64,000 nt of DNA from Entomortierella parvispora (lineage: Eukaryota; Mortierellomycota; Mortierellomycetes; Mortierellales; Mortierellaceae): NCBI GenBank assembly GCA_963573315.1, contig OY752150.1, forward strand, positions 1,302,001 to 1,366,000, in the 5' to 3' direction. Within the stretch, counting starts at the first letter, position 1. Each line of letters starts with the position of its first letter. Position numbers and translations under genes: made by a program. Of the stretch, positions 45,827-59,476 are shown piece by piece. The notes beneath the pieces were generated by a model that saw nothing but the letters and a program-made list of their open reading frames with translations, was not told where the DNA came from and did no database searches.

Positions 45827-48800
45827 ATGACAATGGCGGCCACCGCAACCCCAGACACGCTCTCAAAGCTGTCAAGTGAACTAAAGTCCAAGTAAGCGAC
45901 GCGTTCATGGCCAGGATGAAAAGTGTTATGCATAACTAAAGCTGATCATCCCTTTCGTACAATAGGAATGAGGAGGTCCGGTTAGTCTCGGCGCAGGCGC
46001 TCAAGGACTATGTAAGGATAAGAACTCGTTGCAACGTTGCGCCCGAACGGATTGTAAATAGCGCAACAGCTACCCTCGCATACTCACACTTCTTTAAATC
46101 TGTCTACAGGTCGCAGACATGACCCGGGAGTTGTCAGGTCAGGATCTAAAGCGGTTCTTTGTGGAGGTGAACGGCATCATCTGGACCATGGTTCAGAGTG
46201 TAGACAACAATGACAAACTTTGCGGTGTCATGATCATCGGTAACAGATACTCTAACTACAGCTCATTCGCAAATGCGTCTTTGCAGTGCAACGACTGATA
46301 ATCTTTTCAAAAAAATGTGGGTTCTTAGACAAGCTGATCGACATTGAAGGCATGGAAAACACGACCAGATTTGCAAACTACCTTCGCCATTTATTCCCAG
46401 CTGATGTCAAGACAATGACAATGGCTGCCAGGGCTTTGGGTAAGTACCTTTGTATTACAGGACATTGCAAAGTTTACATGTTTCTCACCACAAGTCTGTC
46501 CCAACAAATAGGAAAACTTGCACAACAAGGTGACACATTGACCACCGTGTTTGTAGAGTTTGAGCTGAAGAGAGCAATCGAATGGCTGACAGGTACGATA
46601 AAGGAGACTATGCTGAGGTAGTTTTGTTTCGACAACTAAATCATCTCTTATCGCTATTGTTTCCCACTGTTCAGGAGATCGTCAGGAAGCTAGGCGCCAC
46701 GCTAGTGTGCTGGTTCTTGCAGAGTTGGTTCGACATGCTGATGTTATCGTTTACCCCTACGTTGGATCCATTTTGGACCATATCTGGGTTGCGTTCAGAG
46801 ATCCCAACGTAAGTTCAATTTAACTCTCCAAAGTTGTTGTTGCACTGGAGGTAGCTAATCCCACCTTTTTTTTTATACCTATGCAGCAAAATATCCGAGT
46901 GGCGGCAGCCGATGCTCTCAGCGCAGTTTTGGCAATCGTGGCGGACCGTGACAGTCCTCATAAAGCCAGCTGGTACAATCGAATTAACGAAGAGGCACAA
47001 AGAGGACTCAAGATCGCGTCTACAGAAAGTATCCACGGCTCTCTTTTGATTTTCCGAGAGCTACTCCTTCATGCTGGCATGGTACGTATTCATTTCATTT
47101 ACATTTTTAAGCACTGCAGAATGTGAAAAGTAGGCGAGCGCTGACAGCATTGTCCTATTTTTTGTGTAGTTCATGCATGAGCGATACATGGAAACCTGCG
47201 AGACAGTGTTCAGATACCGCGACCGAGATGGACTCGTAAGGAGGACAGTGATCTCCCTGATTCCTGACCTAGCGGCTTATAACCCCGCGGATTTTGCAAG
47301 TGTTTATTTGCACCGGTCAATGATTCATATTCTGAACCAGTTACGGAAGGAAAAAGATCGCTCACTCATGAAGGAGAAAGACCGCTCCAACGCTTTCTTG
47401 GCCATCGGAAAAGTTGCTCTTGTGGCTAGAGCTGATATGGGGGTGTATCTCGACGACATCCTGGTCTGTATTAAGGAGGGTTTGAGGATGAAAAGGTACG
47501 TGTTATTGTCTACACTCGGCAGCTGTTCATAAACTGGAATCAAGATCTAATACTTACTGAGGTCACTTTTTTCTCTTAGTAAAAATCGTATCCAGACGGA
47601 CACACCAATATTCAGCTGCATCAGCATGCTAGCGAACGCGGTCGGACAAGCCCTGACAAAGCATATGCATGAATTGCTTGAGCTCATGTTCGCAACCGGG
47701 TTGAGTGAGCCTCTTCGCCAGTCTCTGTCTGATCTCTCCAGCTGTATACCCCCATTGTTGCCAGTCATTCAAGGTGTGTTATAGGTCCAGCAGATATGTT
47801 TGGGTTGTTACCAATTGCTAGCTGAACTGGAACTGAACAACCTCCATCCCCTTTAGAACGTCTCTTGAACATGCTTTCAATGATCCTGAGCGGACAAATG
47901 TACAAACCACTCGGAGCTCCCAACTCAACAAGAATCTTGTCAAATTCACCAATCAGACGCGACATCCTTATTTCAGAGCCAAAGGATGTGGAGTCGATCG
48001 TCCTTGCACTCAACACTCTAGGCTCCTTCAACTTTTCTGGGCATGTCCTAAACGAATTCGTGCGAGATTGCTGTATCCCATACCTCGAAGACGACAATGC
48101 AGATATTCGTCGTTCTGCGGCGCAAACTTGTTGTCAACTCTTTGTTCAGGACCCCATTTGCTTCCAGACCAGTGCTCATGCCGTCCAGGTTGTAGGCGAA
48201 GTTTTGGAAAAGTTGCTGACCGTTGGAATTGCTGATCCAGACCCAGTCATCCGGCAGACCGTGATGGCTTCCCTCGATGAGAGGTTCGACCGTCATCTCG
48301 CACAGGCAGAAAACGTTCGGTCTCTCTTTATAGCCTTGAACGATGAAGTCTTTGCGATCCGCGAGTACGCAATCTCCACCATCGGGCGACTCTCGAATCA
48401 CAATCCAGCCTACGTTATGCCATCCCTTCGCAAGACTCTTATCCAGCTGCTGACCGAGATTGAATTTTCAGGCGTGGGTCGCAACAAGGAGGAGAGCGCC
48501 AGGCTTTTGGCTCTGCTGGTTATTGCCTCACAGCGCCTTGTCAAACCCTACGTGGAGTCAATTATCAAAGTGCTCCTTCCAAAGGCCAAAGATCAAAGTG
48601 CAGGAGTTGTTTCCAGTGTTTTGGCCGCCTTGGGAGAGCTCGCTCGTGTTGGAGGTGAAGATCTTCTTCCATTTATGGACCAGTTGATGCCTCTTATCAT
48701 TGACACGCTGCAGGATCAGAGCTCATCCACTAAACGTAGCGCTGCTTTGAAGACCTTGGGTCAACTATCAAGTAACACTGGCTATGTGATCGACCCTTAC

Positions 48801-51800
48801 ATCAAATATCCTGGACTATTGGATACCCTGATGAATATTCTCAAGACGGAACAGTCGGCGACGATTCGCAGAGAGACCATCAAACTCCTCGGTATTTTGG
48901 GAGCCTTGGATCCATATCGTCACAAGGTAAGCGTTTTAGGGTTCGATCCTTATTTGGCCATTGTTGAAAACGTGCACTGACATTTTTCTATCCTGTTTAT
49001 TTGTAGCAAATGGCCATTGAGTCTGTGGATGACAACCAGCCTGATAAAACCCAGAGTTCAGACGTGTCGCTCTTGATGGCTGGACTTGGCCCCTCCTCTG
49101 AGGATTATTATCCCACGGTCGTCATCAATGCGCTTCTGAAAATCCTAAAAGATCCTTCACTGAGTCAACAATACGAATCTGCAACTCAAGCAATTTTGGA
49201 TATTTTCAAGACCTTGCAGTTGAAGATGGTTCCATTTCTGCCCCAGGTAATAAGTGATCCCCTGATATCAGATTTCTGTGTTATGAAGCCCTCCGCTAAT
49301 CCGAGTACTATGCAATCTTCTTTTCTTCAGATTATGCCTGTTTATCTCAGTACCATGCAGTCGGGCACACTGCTAAATCTCGACTTCTATTTTGAAAAGA
49401 TGGGCTTTTTAGTCTTGATTGTCAAGCTGCATATTCGACCATATCTTCCCGATCTCTTGCAGCTGGTCAAGGACAACTGGAACCACACAGGACTGCAAGT
49501 TCGCATCATTGGACTGGTTGAGAGCATTGCCGTTGCATTGGATGGAGAGTTCAAGGCCTACTTGCCCAATCTGTTGCAGTCCTTCCTTGCCGTTTTCGAT
49601 ACTGATACGACAGAGAAACATGACGCTTCACTTCGAGTCCTGCAGGCATTTGTCAAGTTTGGCTCCAATATCGAGGAGTACATGCACTTGGTCATCCCTG
49701 TTCTGGTCAAGACGTTTGAAAAACCGGATGCTCCTATGACCCTCCGTAGGGCTGCTATCAACACCATTGGGACCCTTTCCAAAAAGGTCAACTTCTCTGA
49801 TTTTGCATCCAGGATCATTCATCCGTTTGCTCGAATCCTGGCCCTTCCAGGCCCCGAGTTGCGTATGACCACCATGGATGCTCTCTGCGCACTGGTGCTT
49901 CAGTTGGGACAGGACTATGTCAATTTCATCCCTATGATCAAGAAGGTTTGTTGTCGAGAACCACAGTCCGTCTATTATGATTTTCTACTTCCATCTTATC
50001 TCACACCTTTCTTTTCTTATCACAGGTCTTGATTCGCTCAAGGATAAGTCACGCTCCGTACGACAACTTGGTTTCGAGGTTGCTTAGACGGGAGCCGTTG
50101 CCGTCCGATCTTCCAGGATTGGGTGACGATCGTTATGCCAATATGGCTGAGGTTCCTCAAGCCGAGTCCGGAATTAGGAAGCTGCCTGTCAATCAAGCAG
50201 CACTTCGTAAAGCATGGGACACCCAACCTCGCTCTACAAAGGACGATTGGGCAGACTGGATCCGTCGATTGTGTTTGGAGATGTTGAAGGAGTCGCCGTC
50301 TCACGCTCTTCGAGCGTGCGCAAACTTGGCTAGCTCGTATTACCCACTTGCAAGAGAGCTGTTTAACGCTGCATTCGTTTCTTGCTGGAGTGAGCTGTTT
50401 GAGCAGTATCAGGTAGGTTCACGTTGTTCTGGGATCCATGTCTTTGAAGGTAATCTACAACTAACTCTGTCCTTTTGTACTAGGCCGAACTCGCAAGAGC
50501 TCTAGAAACAGCCCTTGTTGCGCCCAACATTTCACCCGAGATTATTCAGATCTTGCTTAATCTGGCAGAGTTTATGGAGCACGACGATAAACCTCTGCCG
50601 ATCGACATCCGGACCCTTGGAGAATACGCGGCCAAGAGTCACGCTTTTGCAAAGGCTCTTCACTACAAGGAACTGGAGTTCCTGACTGAACCGTCCACCA
50701 ACGCCATTGAGGATCTGATTGGTATCAACAACAATCTCCAACAACCTGACGCTGCCGCCGGTATCTTGACCCATGCCCAGCTGCATCATGACTTTGAGCT
50801 GAAGGAAGCTTGGTATGAGCGCTTACAACGGTGGGAGGACGCCTTGGCAGCGTACGAGAGGAAGCAACTTGAGAATCCCAACGATCTGGATCTAACCATT
50901 CGTCGTATGAAGTGTTTGCATGCTCTTGGAGAGTGGGATGCCCTTTCATCCCTTGCCCAGGTCAAATGGGGCAATGCTCCAATTCAAATTCGACGCAAGA
51001 TGGCATCCTTTGCAGCGGCTGCCGCCTGGGGATTGGGTCAATGGGAGCTTCTGGACGAATACATTTCAGCTATGCAAGACAATTCGGATCGTGCCTTTTT
51101 CAAGGCCATTCTTGCTCTCCACCGGAATCAGTTCCCCCAAGCCGAAAAGTACATCGAAAAAACCAGAAACATGTTGGATACTGAGCTGACGGCGCTTGTT
51201 GGAGAGAGCTATAACCGCGCCTATGCCACCGTGGTGCGTGTGCAAATGATGGCGGAGCTGGAAGAGATTATCACCTACAAGCAATATCATGACCAGTCAG
51301 ACCGACAGGCGACAATCCGACGAACATGGATGAAACGTCTGAAGGGTTGCCAGAGGAATGTGGAGGTCTGGCAGAAAGTGATCAAGGTGCACGCCATTGT
51401 TATCTCTCCCGCACAGGACATGGAGATGCGCATCAAGTTTATCAACCTGTGCCGCAAGAGTGGCCGTCTGAAGCTTGCAGAAAACACCATGCTGACTCTT
51501 ATGGGTCCAGAGACAGCGGACATGAGCTTCACAGCTATGACTCAAGTGACACCTCCTCAAATTGTCTACGCTAAATTGAAGTACATGTGGGCAACTGGGG
51601 TGCGCGAGCAGACCTTTGATTGTTTACGTCAGTTTACCGAACGCCTCGCCTCCGACTTGGGTCTTGGCACTGTGGAGGATGTCGGCATTGCAATGACGGG
51701 AGCGAATCACTTGAGTGGCAATGTTGTTGACTATTCTCGGTTACTCGCTCGTTGTTACTTGAAGCAGGGAGAGTGGCAGTTTGCTCTTCAGGACGGATGG

Positions 51801-54417
51801 ACCCACGACTCGATTGAGGATATTCTGACGCCTTACCTCTATGCGACACACCTTGACAAGAGCTGGTACAAGGCCTGGCATACCTGGGCATTGGCCAACT
51901 TTGAAGTCATTACGTTCTACGAAAAGAACCCTCCACCAAGCCACGCTGGCCGCGACCCTGGACTGCAATATGTGATTCCATCCGTCCAGGGCTTCTTTAA
52001 ATCCATTGCCCTCTCGGCTGGTAACTCACTTCAAGACACGTTGAGACTGTTGACTTTGTGGTTCAAGTTTGGTCACCGAGCCGATGTCAGTGTGGCCCTG
52101 AGTGATGGATTCTCGACTGTTAGCATCGACACTTGGCTGCAGGTTATTCCACAGCTAATTGCCCGAATTCACGCCCCTAGTCCGAATGTCCACCGATTGA
52201 TCCACCAATTGCTGACCGATGTTGGAAAGGAGCACCCTCAGGCTCTGGTCTACTCTTTAACGGTGGCTTCAAAGTCACCCAGTGTGTTGAGAAAGGGTGC
52301 GGCCTTGGCAATCATGGAGAAGATGAGAGTCCACAGTCCACTGCTGGTCGAGCAGGCACTGTTGGTCAGTCAAGAGCTCATTCGAGTGGCCATTCTTTGG
52401 CACGAGATGTGGCACGAAGGACTGGAGGAGGCCTCCAGACTTTACTTTGGCGATCGTAACATCAATGGAATGTTGGCCCAACTGGAACCACTTCATATGA
52501 TGTTGCAGAGGGTACGTGTCGACTTGCAGTTTCATTTTCATTGTATTTTTAATTGACTGACTGCCATTGACCTTTTTCAGATACTAATCCTGTTCTACTT
52601 TAAACCTTGACAATAGGGCCCAGAGACTTTGCGCGAGATATCCTTTAACCAAGCTTTTGGACGAGACCTAAAGGAAGCTCAGGAATGCTGTGTCCGATAC
52701 GGTCAGAGTCAGGACATCAATGACTTGAATCAGGCATGGGATATCTACTACCAGGTCTTCCGTCGCATTGCCAAACAACTCCCTCAACTCAGTACATTGG
52801 ATCTGCCCTATGTATCGCCTCAGTTACAGGGGGCTCGCGACCTCGAGCTTGCTATTCCTGGAACATACAAGAGCGGAGAACCCATTGTCAAGATCTCTTC
52901 CTTTGTACCAACGCTCACGGTCATGACCTCCAAACAGCGACCTCGTCGACTTACGGTCAAGGGTAGTGATGGTCGTGATTACCAGTACCTTTTGAAGGGA
53001 CACGAGGATCTTCGCCAGGATGAGCGTGTGATGCAGCTCTTTGGCCTTGTGAACACGTTGCTCTCTATTGACCCAGAGACGTTTAAGCGATACCTCGGAA
53101 TTCAACGGTACCCTGTAATCCCACTCTCACCCAACTCTGGATTGATCGGTTGGTTGCCTGATACAGATACTCTGCACACTCTGATCCGCGACTTCCGTGA
53201 GAGCCGAAAGATTCTGCTGAATATCGAGCATCGCATCATGCTTCAGATGGCGCCCGACTATGACAACCTGACATTGATGCAAAAAGTGGAGGTGTTTGAG
53301 TACGCTCTGAACAACACGGGCGGCCAGGATTTGTACAAGGTCCTTTGGTTGAAGAGTCGAAACTCGGAAGCATGGTTGGACCGTAGGACAAATTATACGC
53401 GATCGCTCGCCGTCATGTCTATGGTTGGATATATTCTGGGTCTGGGAGATCGTCATCCATCCAACTTGATGCTCGACAGGAACTCTGGAAAGATTGTTCA
53501 TATCGATTTTGGAGATTGTTTTGAGGTAAGGAGAGCTTGACGAAAATCATTCCGTGCTGTTTCTTTTGGCTGCCCAGTCTTGTTGTTTCCAGTCCTTGAC
53601 TGGATAAAGGAGGATATTAACAAAAAAAAATGTTTAACTCTAGGTGGCCATGCATCGTGAGAAATTCCCCGAACAGATCCCTTTCCGCCTCACCCGCATG
53701 TTGACGAATGCCATGGAGGTGAGCGGCATTGAAGGCAACTTTAGAAACACTAGCGAGAACGTCATGCGCGTCTTGCGTGGGAACAAGGAGAGTTTGATGG
53801 CAGTCTTGGAGGCCTTTGTGTACGATCCCCTGATCAATTGGAGGATTCTTACGACCAGTCCTCGCCAACGTAAGTTTGTGTTTTTTTCTCTCTGTTTTTC
53901 GCTTGACTAGTCTGAAGTATGCGTGCTTTGAATTCTGACTGTGTTTCCCTAATTCCTCTTTTATTTATTTATCTTGTTGCAGCAATGGAGAATGGTCAGG
54001 GCGGCAATCAGGCCGCAAATGCCAATGAGTCTGTTATGGATGAACAGACGCGTAACCTTCGAAGGGCTTTGCCCAGTGAACGGGAACTTATTCGGGACAA
54101 CCTGAAGAGTAAGTAGAGACTGTCGCGACTTTATTTGCTATCTTTTTGTTTTTACCTTGGCTCCCTTTGTCATTGTTACCTTGGTATTAATTCTATCGTC
54201 CCTATCTTGAATCTTGTTCACAGTGGAGAACCAGCCCGAGCAGCAGAATCAACGTGCAGTGACGATTATCAACCGCGTTACCAATAAGTTGACTGGCAGA
54301 GATTTCAAGCCTGATCGACCTTTGGACGTGCCCTCGCAGGTCGAAAAGCTGATCTTGCAGGCAACATCGTACGAAAACTTGTGTCAATGCTGGATCGGAT
54401 GGTGTGCTTTCTGGTAA
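45827..54417 (+). CDS. TOR: TOR serine/threonine protein kinase
   Basis: Eighteen exons (45827-45891, 45966-46011, 46110-46239, 46329-46439, 46512-46592, 46675-46808, 46887-47081, 47170-47495, 47580-47773, 47857-48926, 49007-49246, 49331-49945, 50026-50412, 50484-52511, 52617-53525, 53644-53869, 53983-54108, 54224-54417) give 2358 residues. It is the central growth kinase of TORC1/TORC2. Order: HEAT repeats (to about 1200), FAT domain, FRB (about 1840-1940), PI3K-like kinase domain with GDRHPSN (Asp2152, Asn2157) and HIDFGD (Asp2171), and a C-terminal FATC ending GWCAFW. FRB residues that contact FKBP12-rapamycin are kept (Ser1849, Trp1915, Phe1922, with the same spacing as mTOR 2035/2101/2108), so rapamycin sensitivity is predicted. 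Introns crowd into the first 2 kb. Confidence 0.97.
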
Positions 54418-55490
54418 TGGGTCGTGGGAGAGCAGAGAGCCGAAAGAGGGAAATGAAGAGAGAGAGGGAGGGGGATTCCAACGATAATGTGATCCCTGTG
54501 TTATCTATGCTCGTGTAAATAGTCTGAAGAAAAAATAATTAAAAAAAGCAAAAAGTGAAGAGACTCTACTCTGCAAGCAGTTGACGTTGACAGTGATGGT
54601 CCGGGACAATGGCTTGGCGTAACACGGGCCATACCCATGATCGGAGCATTATGCCATTACCCTTTAAAGATATTCAGCTCTGGCATGTGAAAGTGGACCG
54701 TGGGTCAAAAAGAGGAACGTGTCTGTGCAGACAATGACGAAGAGAGGGGGGGACCCACCACACCTCATGGCCACACTTTAACGAATGCTCTTATCATCCC
54801 TCAGGGTACAACACGTTGCTGCTGTGCTCACACAGGATTTTGTCATCATTGTCCAAAAAACGTACTGTAGACTAGTGAACAGGGGTTTAACAGGGCGAAG
54901 CTCAGGAATGGACAAGCAACAAGTGCAGTAGTGGCTGGGCTCATTCTTTCAGTCGACGGACGGACGAGTCTTTGACTTCCCGCCTTGATCTTCCCAAGGC
55001 CCCCCTGTCATTATTGAATGAGGACACTTGGTCTTATCTCAAAAGAAACGTTGCCAGCACAAGGATGGTCATTGAGTTGATTCAGTGGGCACGGATGACC
55101 GAGACGATTCCCAGGGTGCATTGTTCCTGGCGACGGTAGATGGCGGAATAGCGTGGCGAGAAGGAAGGTAAGCAGGGCAAAGGCAAGGCAAGGGGCGGGA
55201 AGGAGGATGGGCACACAAGTCCACCAGCGAAAAGGGACGCGTCGGATCCCCCTTCCCCCCGTTTTTGTCCCTTTTGATTTCAAGTGATTGGAGGAAAAAA
55301 AAAAAAAAAAAGACCAGATATAAAAAAGGGTCATTGCCCTTTTCACTTGCTCCACCTGTTTCTTTTCTTCATTCATTCTTTCATTCATTCTTTCATACAT
55401 CACTGCCCTGCTACCCTTCACAGCTCTCCTAATCTTGGCCGCTCCCTTTCCCCCTCCCTCTTATTTTCTTAGTCCATATTTACCATCACA
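54418..55490. other. Intergenic region between TOR and the F-box gene
   Basis: About 1.07 kb. It holds the TOR 3' untranslated region (purine-rich after the stop) and the F-box promoter, with an A-run near 55292-55310 and a repeated CATTCATTCTTT stretch at about 55370-55395. No gene or RNA was seen. Confidence 0.5.
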
Positions 55491-58140
55491 ATGTCCCACA
55501 TCAGTCCGCTGAACATACCAGAGATCCTTCACCAAATCCTCAACTCCAGGGACATTCTTGGCCCCTCTGATCTTATCTCTACCTCACTCGTGAACAAGTG
55601 TTGGTTCGACATCACAAAGGCTGTGCGCTGGTTCGAGATGGTGCTCGACACCGAATCCTGGGTCGATCCGTACTACCAGGCTCTGGTCGCACAGCTTCGA
55701 CTGCACGGTGCACTTGTTCGAATCTTGGTACTCAAGGAATGTGTAAGTGAACTCGATCGGTTTTCTCGCCCACTCGAAGGGATGACTGCGAGGGAAGGGA
55801 AGGCGGGAGAGAGAGAGAGAGAGAAAGAGGAAGAGCTCTGCCATTAGGATCATGCCCTTTGACCATGCGACCTTGTTTTTCACCAGAGACAGAGACAGAG
55901 ACGTGAAACTGGCCCAAAAAGAGATTTGCCGACTAACGCAGCACCCACGAAACAAAACCCGATCGGCGTTTTTTTTTTTTTTTTTTTTTCCTTCCTCTCT
56001 TTTTTTCATGATGGTTACATACCCCGCATAGGGCGCAGACCGAGCCCGGTTCAACCAGCTACTATCAACAATGACGAGGCTGCAGACCATTGTCATTGAC
56101 AGGGTCACGCTCTACAACAGTCCGTCGTACCATCTCCGCGCCTTGGATTCGATGCCGTTGTCTCAGTTGCGGTACATGGCTCTGCCGCACATCTCGTCCT
56201 CCTCCAACGGGATCGAGACCCTTCTAGAGACCTGTCGGGCCGCCAAGGGTCTCCGCCATTTGGATCTGATTGACAGCGAACTAGGGGATAAGGATCTCAA
56301 GGTCATTGCGGATGCCTGTCCGAGTTTGAGGACGCTCGATCTGTCGCGGAACGAGCTTGTCACATTTAAGGATTTCTTTCCTCCTGTTCCTGTTCGCGCA
56401 CAGGGCACCCGCATCCAGCCGTCAGCAGCAGCAGCTCCAGACTCGGCGAGGCATGCAGTCCGCTGTTCACAAAGTACATGTACTCATCTTGGCCCCTATC
56501 CTCGATGCACCACCACCCCGAAGCATGACAACAACAACAACAACAACAACGGTATCGTGATTCCAGATGACCATTGGCATGTACAACATACAAAACTTCC
56601 AGCCCAAAAGATGATCAAGCGCCATCCAGGAGCCAAAAAATCCCGTCTGTTGGAAGAGGACAAACCCTTCATGCACCTGAAAGAACTCGGCCTGGTGTTT
56701 TGTTTTGGCATCGCCAACACAGAGTTCCAAACTCTGTTCCGAGTCCTCTGTCCTCAGAACCTCTCGTCCCTTAATCTCCAATTCACCAACATTGAGGATT
56801 CAGGACTGGAGACGCTGGCCAAAGTAGGAGGGGAAAACTTGACCCATCTCTCGATCAGTTATTGCAGTCAAATTACAGCTCGTGGCCTCCGTGCTTTGGT
56901 TCAAAACTGTGTGGCCTTGTTGGAACTCGAGTTCTTGAGCTGTGACCAAGTCTCGGCCGATTGTTTCCTGGGTCCGACCCCGTGGGCGTGCAAGAGGCTG
57001 AGGCGTCTGGAGTTTACTTTTCATCCCACGGTCTTGTTTGCTGTCAACAACAACAACAATGGCGACAACAATTGCTCTGTCGATGGGCAAAATCAGGAGC
57101 AGATTATCCTCCCTATCCAACAAGGAGGACAAACATCAACAGCGACAATATCAGCATTGACAGGGTCAGAAGACCAACCAGCAAAGGAGCCAACACAAAC
57201 ACCAAAGGAACATGAGCTGTGCAACAATAGCAACGTTTATTCATCAAAGGTACTTGAATGGGGTCATCCTTCACGCCAAGGTCACGATGTCAGTAACAAA
57301 AAAAGCGACAATGGCGAAGATAGTAACCACGACGAGAATGATAGAAAGCAGGCAAAAGATCATCCAACACAGGGTCGAGCATCGGTCCAAGCAGAGTATC
57401 ACGCCATGTTTCGCCAGCTCAAGCGATTGTCGCATCTTCGATCGCTACACATCTACAACAGCCACCTCCTCAGCGGTAACAGTTCTGAATCAGGCGATCA
57501 AGAGTATGGCGAGTCTAGCGCCGAGGAGGCTGGTAGGACGATGACAGACTCGACAGAGGTGACCGCCCCGTCCAATACCCCAACTGTGGTGGAGGCAGAC
57601 GACGACGACGACGAAGAGGATGGTCCACAGCAGGACGCTGGAAGTGGCAGCAGCAATAACAACAGTGGCTATCATTTGGAATCTTCTCACCGAACAGACA
57701 CGGAAATGTCTACCCCTTTGCCTTCCATGGACCGTCCGGTACGAAGGATTCGATCGCGTGTGCCTACTGGAGCGCAAAGCCCCGCTGGACCATGGACCGT
57801 TCCGCTGACCGTTTTCAATACCCCTCGGCCCGGCTCGGCAGATGACGCCAAGGCCAAGGATTCAGAATCGGCATCCCTTATCCATCCATTCTCCCTGAGG
57901 ATGGGTATGAAAGCTCTCGGTCGGTTGCGTGAACTTGAGATTTTGACGCTGTATGAGCGTCAACCAATGACGATCGGGGAGAAGGAGGTGAAGTGGATGA
58001 GCAAAGCACTTCCCCTGTTGGCGAAATTGCAACTTCGAGGCGCTATTGAGATTTCTGATGGAGCTCGGCGCAGGATGGCAACCCAACGGCCGTCGGTGAG
58101 GGTGCAGGTGTGTTCCCTCTTTGAGAACGTGTGCTTGTAG
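55491..58140 (+). CDS. F-box and leucine-rich-repeat protein
   Basis: Exons 55491-55742 and 56032-58140 give 786 residues; the intron contains a run of about 22 T just before the acceptor. An F-box-like motif lies at residues 6-50 (LNIPEILHQIL..LISTSLVNKCWFD), expected to bind Skp1 in an SCF ubiquitin ligase. LRRs of the AMN1/FBXL type follow (LRHLDLIDSELGDKDLKVIA; LSSLNLQFTNIEDSGLETLA; LTHLSISYCSQITARGLRAL). They are interrupted by long disordered inserts with Asn runs, Gly/Ser and an acidic DDDDDEED patch (about 350-590), then a final LRR-like block (LGRLRELEILTLYERQ). The LRRs would recruit a substrate, which cannot be named. Large F-box/LRR families are common in fungi of this kind. Confidence 0.85.
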
Positions 58141-58440
58141 GCTTGAAGTCAGGAAGGCTGTGGCACGAGCAATAATGAGTGCACGTAACAACGTAATAAC
58201 CGAAATAGCGACGTTGATGAGAGAGGAAGTGTCGGGAGTCTTGATAGGTATAGCTGAGAAAAGATGACGATCTCGCAAAATAATTATAATCGGAGGGCAT
58301 CCGGTGTGTGGGCATTGGCGCAGGGAAAATAATAGGATTAGCTGTCGCGTAATCCTATCACTTGAACGAATGGATAGGACTGCAGAGAGCAAAGTCAGCC
58401 ATGCGTACTTTCACCAAAATAAAAGAAGGAAAAGCACAAT
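58141..58440. other. Spacer 3' of two convergent genes
   Basis: 300 bp between the F-box stop and the stop of the probable small gene on the other strand. Nothing recognised. Confidence 0.4.
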
Positions 58441-58583
58441 TTACTGGAAGTCCTTCATCCGTTTCCCCGCTTCAAATAGAACGTCTTCGATCACGGTTCC
58501 CGATGTTGAAGTTGTTGGTGATCGTCTAAGCTTATATATGAACTCGGCTTGTTCTTGAGGCATCCACAGAGGGCTTACTTTGA
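58441..58583 (-). CDS. Terminal exon of a probable small gene, 5' exons unresolved
   Basis: On the minus strand a strong acceptor (long pyrimidine tract ending CCACCTAG at 58584) precedes an open stretch of 47 codons with coding character, ending VIEDVLFEAGKRMKDFQ and a stop. Upstream exon candidates end at donors near 58676-58680 (GTGCGT or GTAACG), giving an intron of about 95 bp. Two frames of the upstream exon are possible, one basic and Ala/Arg/Glu-rich, the other Pro/Ser/Arg-rich, and the start cannot be fixed. A hydrophobic stretch farther upstream (about 58940-58970) may belong to the same gene. Function unknown. Confidence 0.4.
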
Positions 58584-59314
58584 CTAGGTGGTCCCGGGTA
58601 GGAAGAGGTAAAAGAGGGGATGAGATATGAAGGGGGCGAACAGCGCTCCGATCAATAGTGAAAGTGAGAGGATGAAGATGCCGTTACGCACGCTCTTTGT
58701 TAGTGTCAGCCTTCGCTCTGGCCCTGGCAGCGTGCTCCTCCCGCTTTCTTCAGGTATTGCTGATGTTGGTTGTGGGCATAGTCGTGAGCTTCTGGCGCTC
58801 AAGGTCTGTGTGCAAGATTGTTTACTAGGTGATCGAGTTGGACGAGCGATTAGAGTTGTCGCAGACCTTGCTGCGCGATGGATTTTGAGAGAAACACCTT
58901 CGTGCGAAGATATAATAAAGTGGGTCCGTGTTCGACTGCAGCAAGGGCAAATGTAATGGTGGCAAAAGAAAGCAGCGACGACCATGTGCGACGATGAGAA
59001 AGTGGATGGCACGGTGGCAATGGCGAGGGAGGGATTATAAGAGCCCACACCGGTGGCAAAAGACAGATAGGGCTGACAAAAAAATAGGCTTTTGGCTCAA
59101 GTCTAGAACACGATAGGGAAGAAGCGGTGTGGAAAGTCAGCGCGAGTGTAGAATAAGAAGATTGGCTGAAATACACCCTTCTTTTATTTCTTTCCTCCCT
59201 TCTCATTATATCAACTTTCACCCATAAGTGTTACCTGCTAATCGCCGCAATAGGAGAGTGTGATGAAGAAAATCTTGGGGGAGAATTCAGCGCAGACCAT
59301 GCAGGCTTAGGGGT

Positions 59315-59358
59315 TGTGAAGTATTCCCTCCACGCCTGTGAAGTATTCCCTCCACGCC
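59315..59358. repeat. Perfect 22-bp tandem duplication
   Basis: The unit beginning TGTGAAGTATTCCC and ending CCACGCC occurs at 59315-59336 and again at 59337-59358 with no mismatch. Confidence 0.9.
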
Positions 59359-59476
59359 GCTTCCGTTTGCAATATTCTTTTCAAGGAGAGTAGTCTACTT
59401 GTGCATGTACCTTATTCTCGTCTTCCCTTGCCAGAACAAACAGATTGAAAACCAGTCCTCGTCCTCGCGGATTTGT

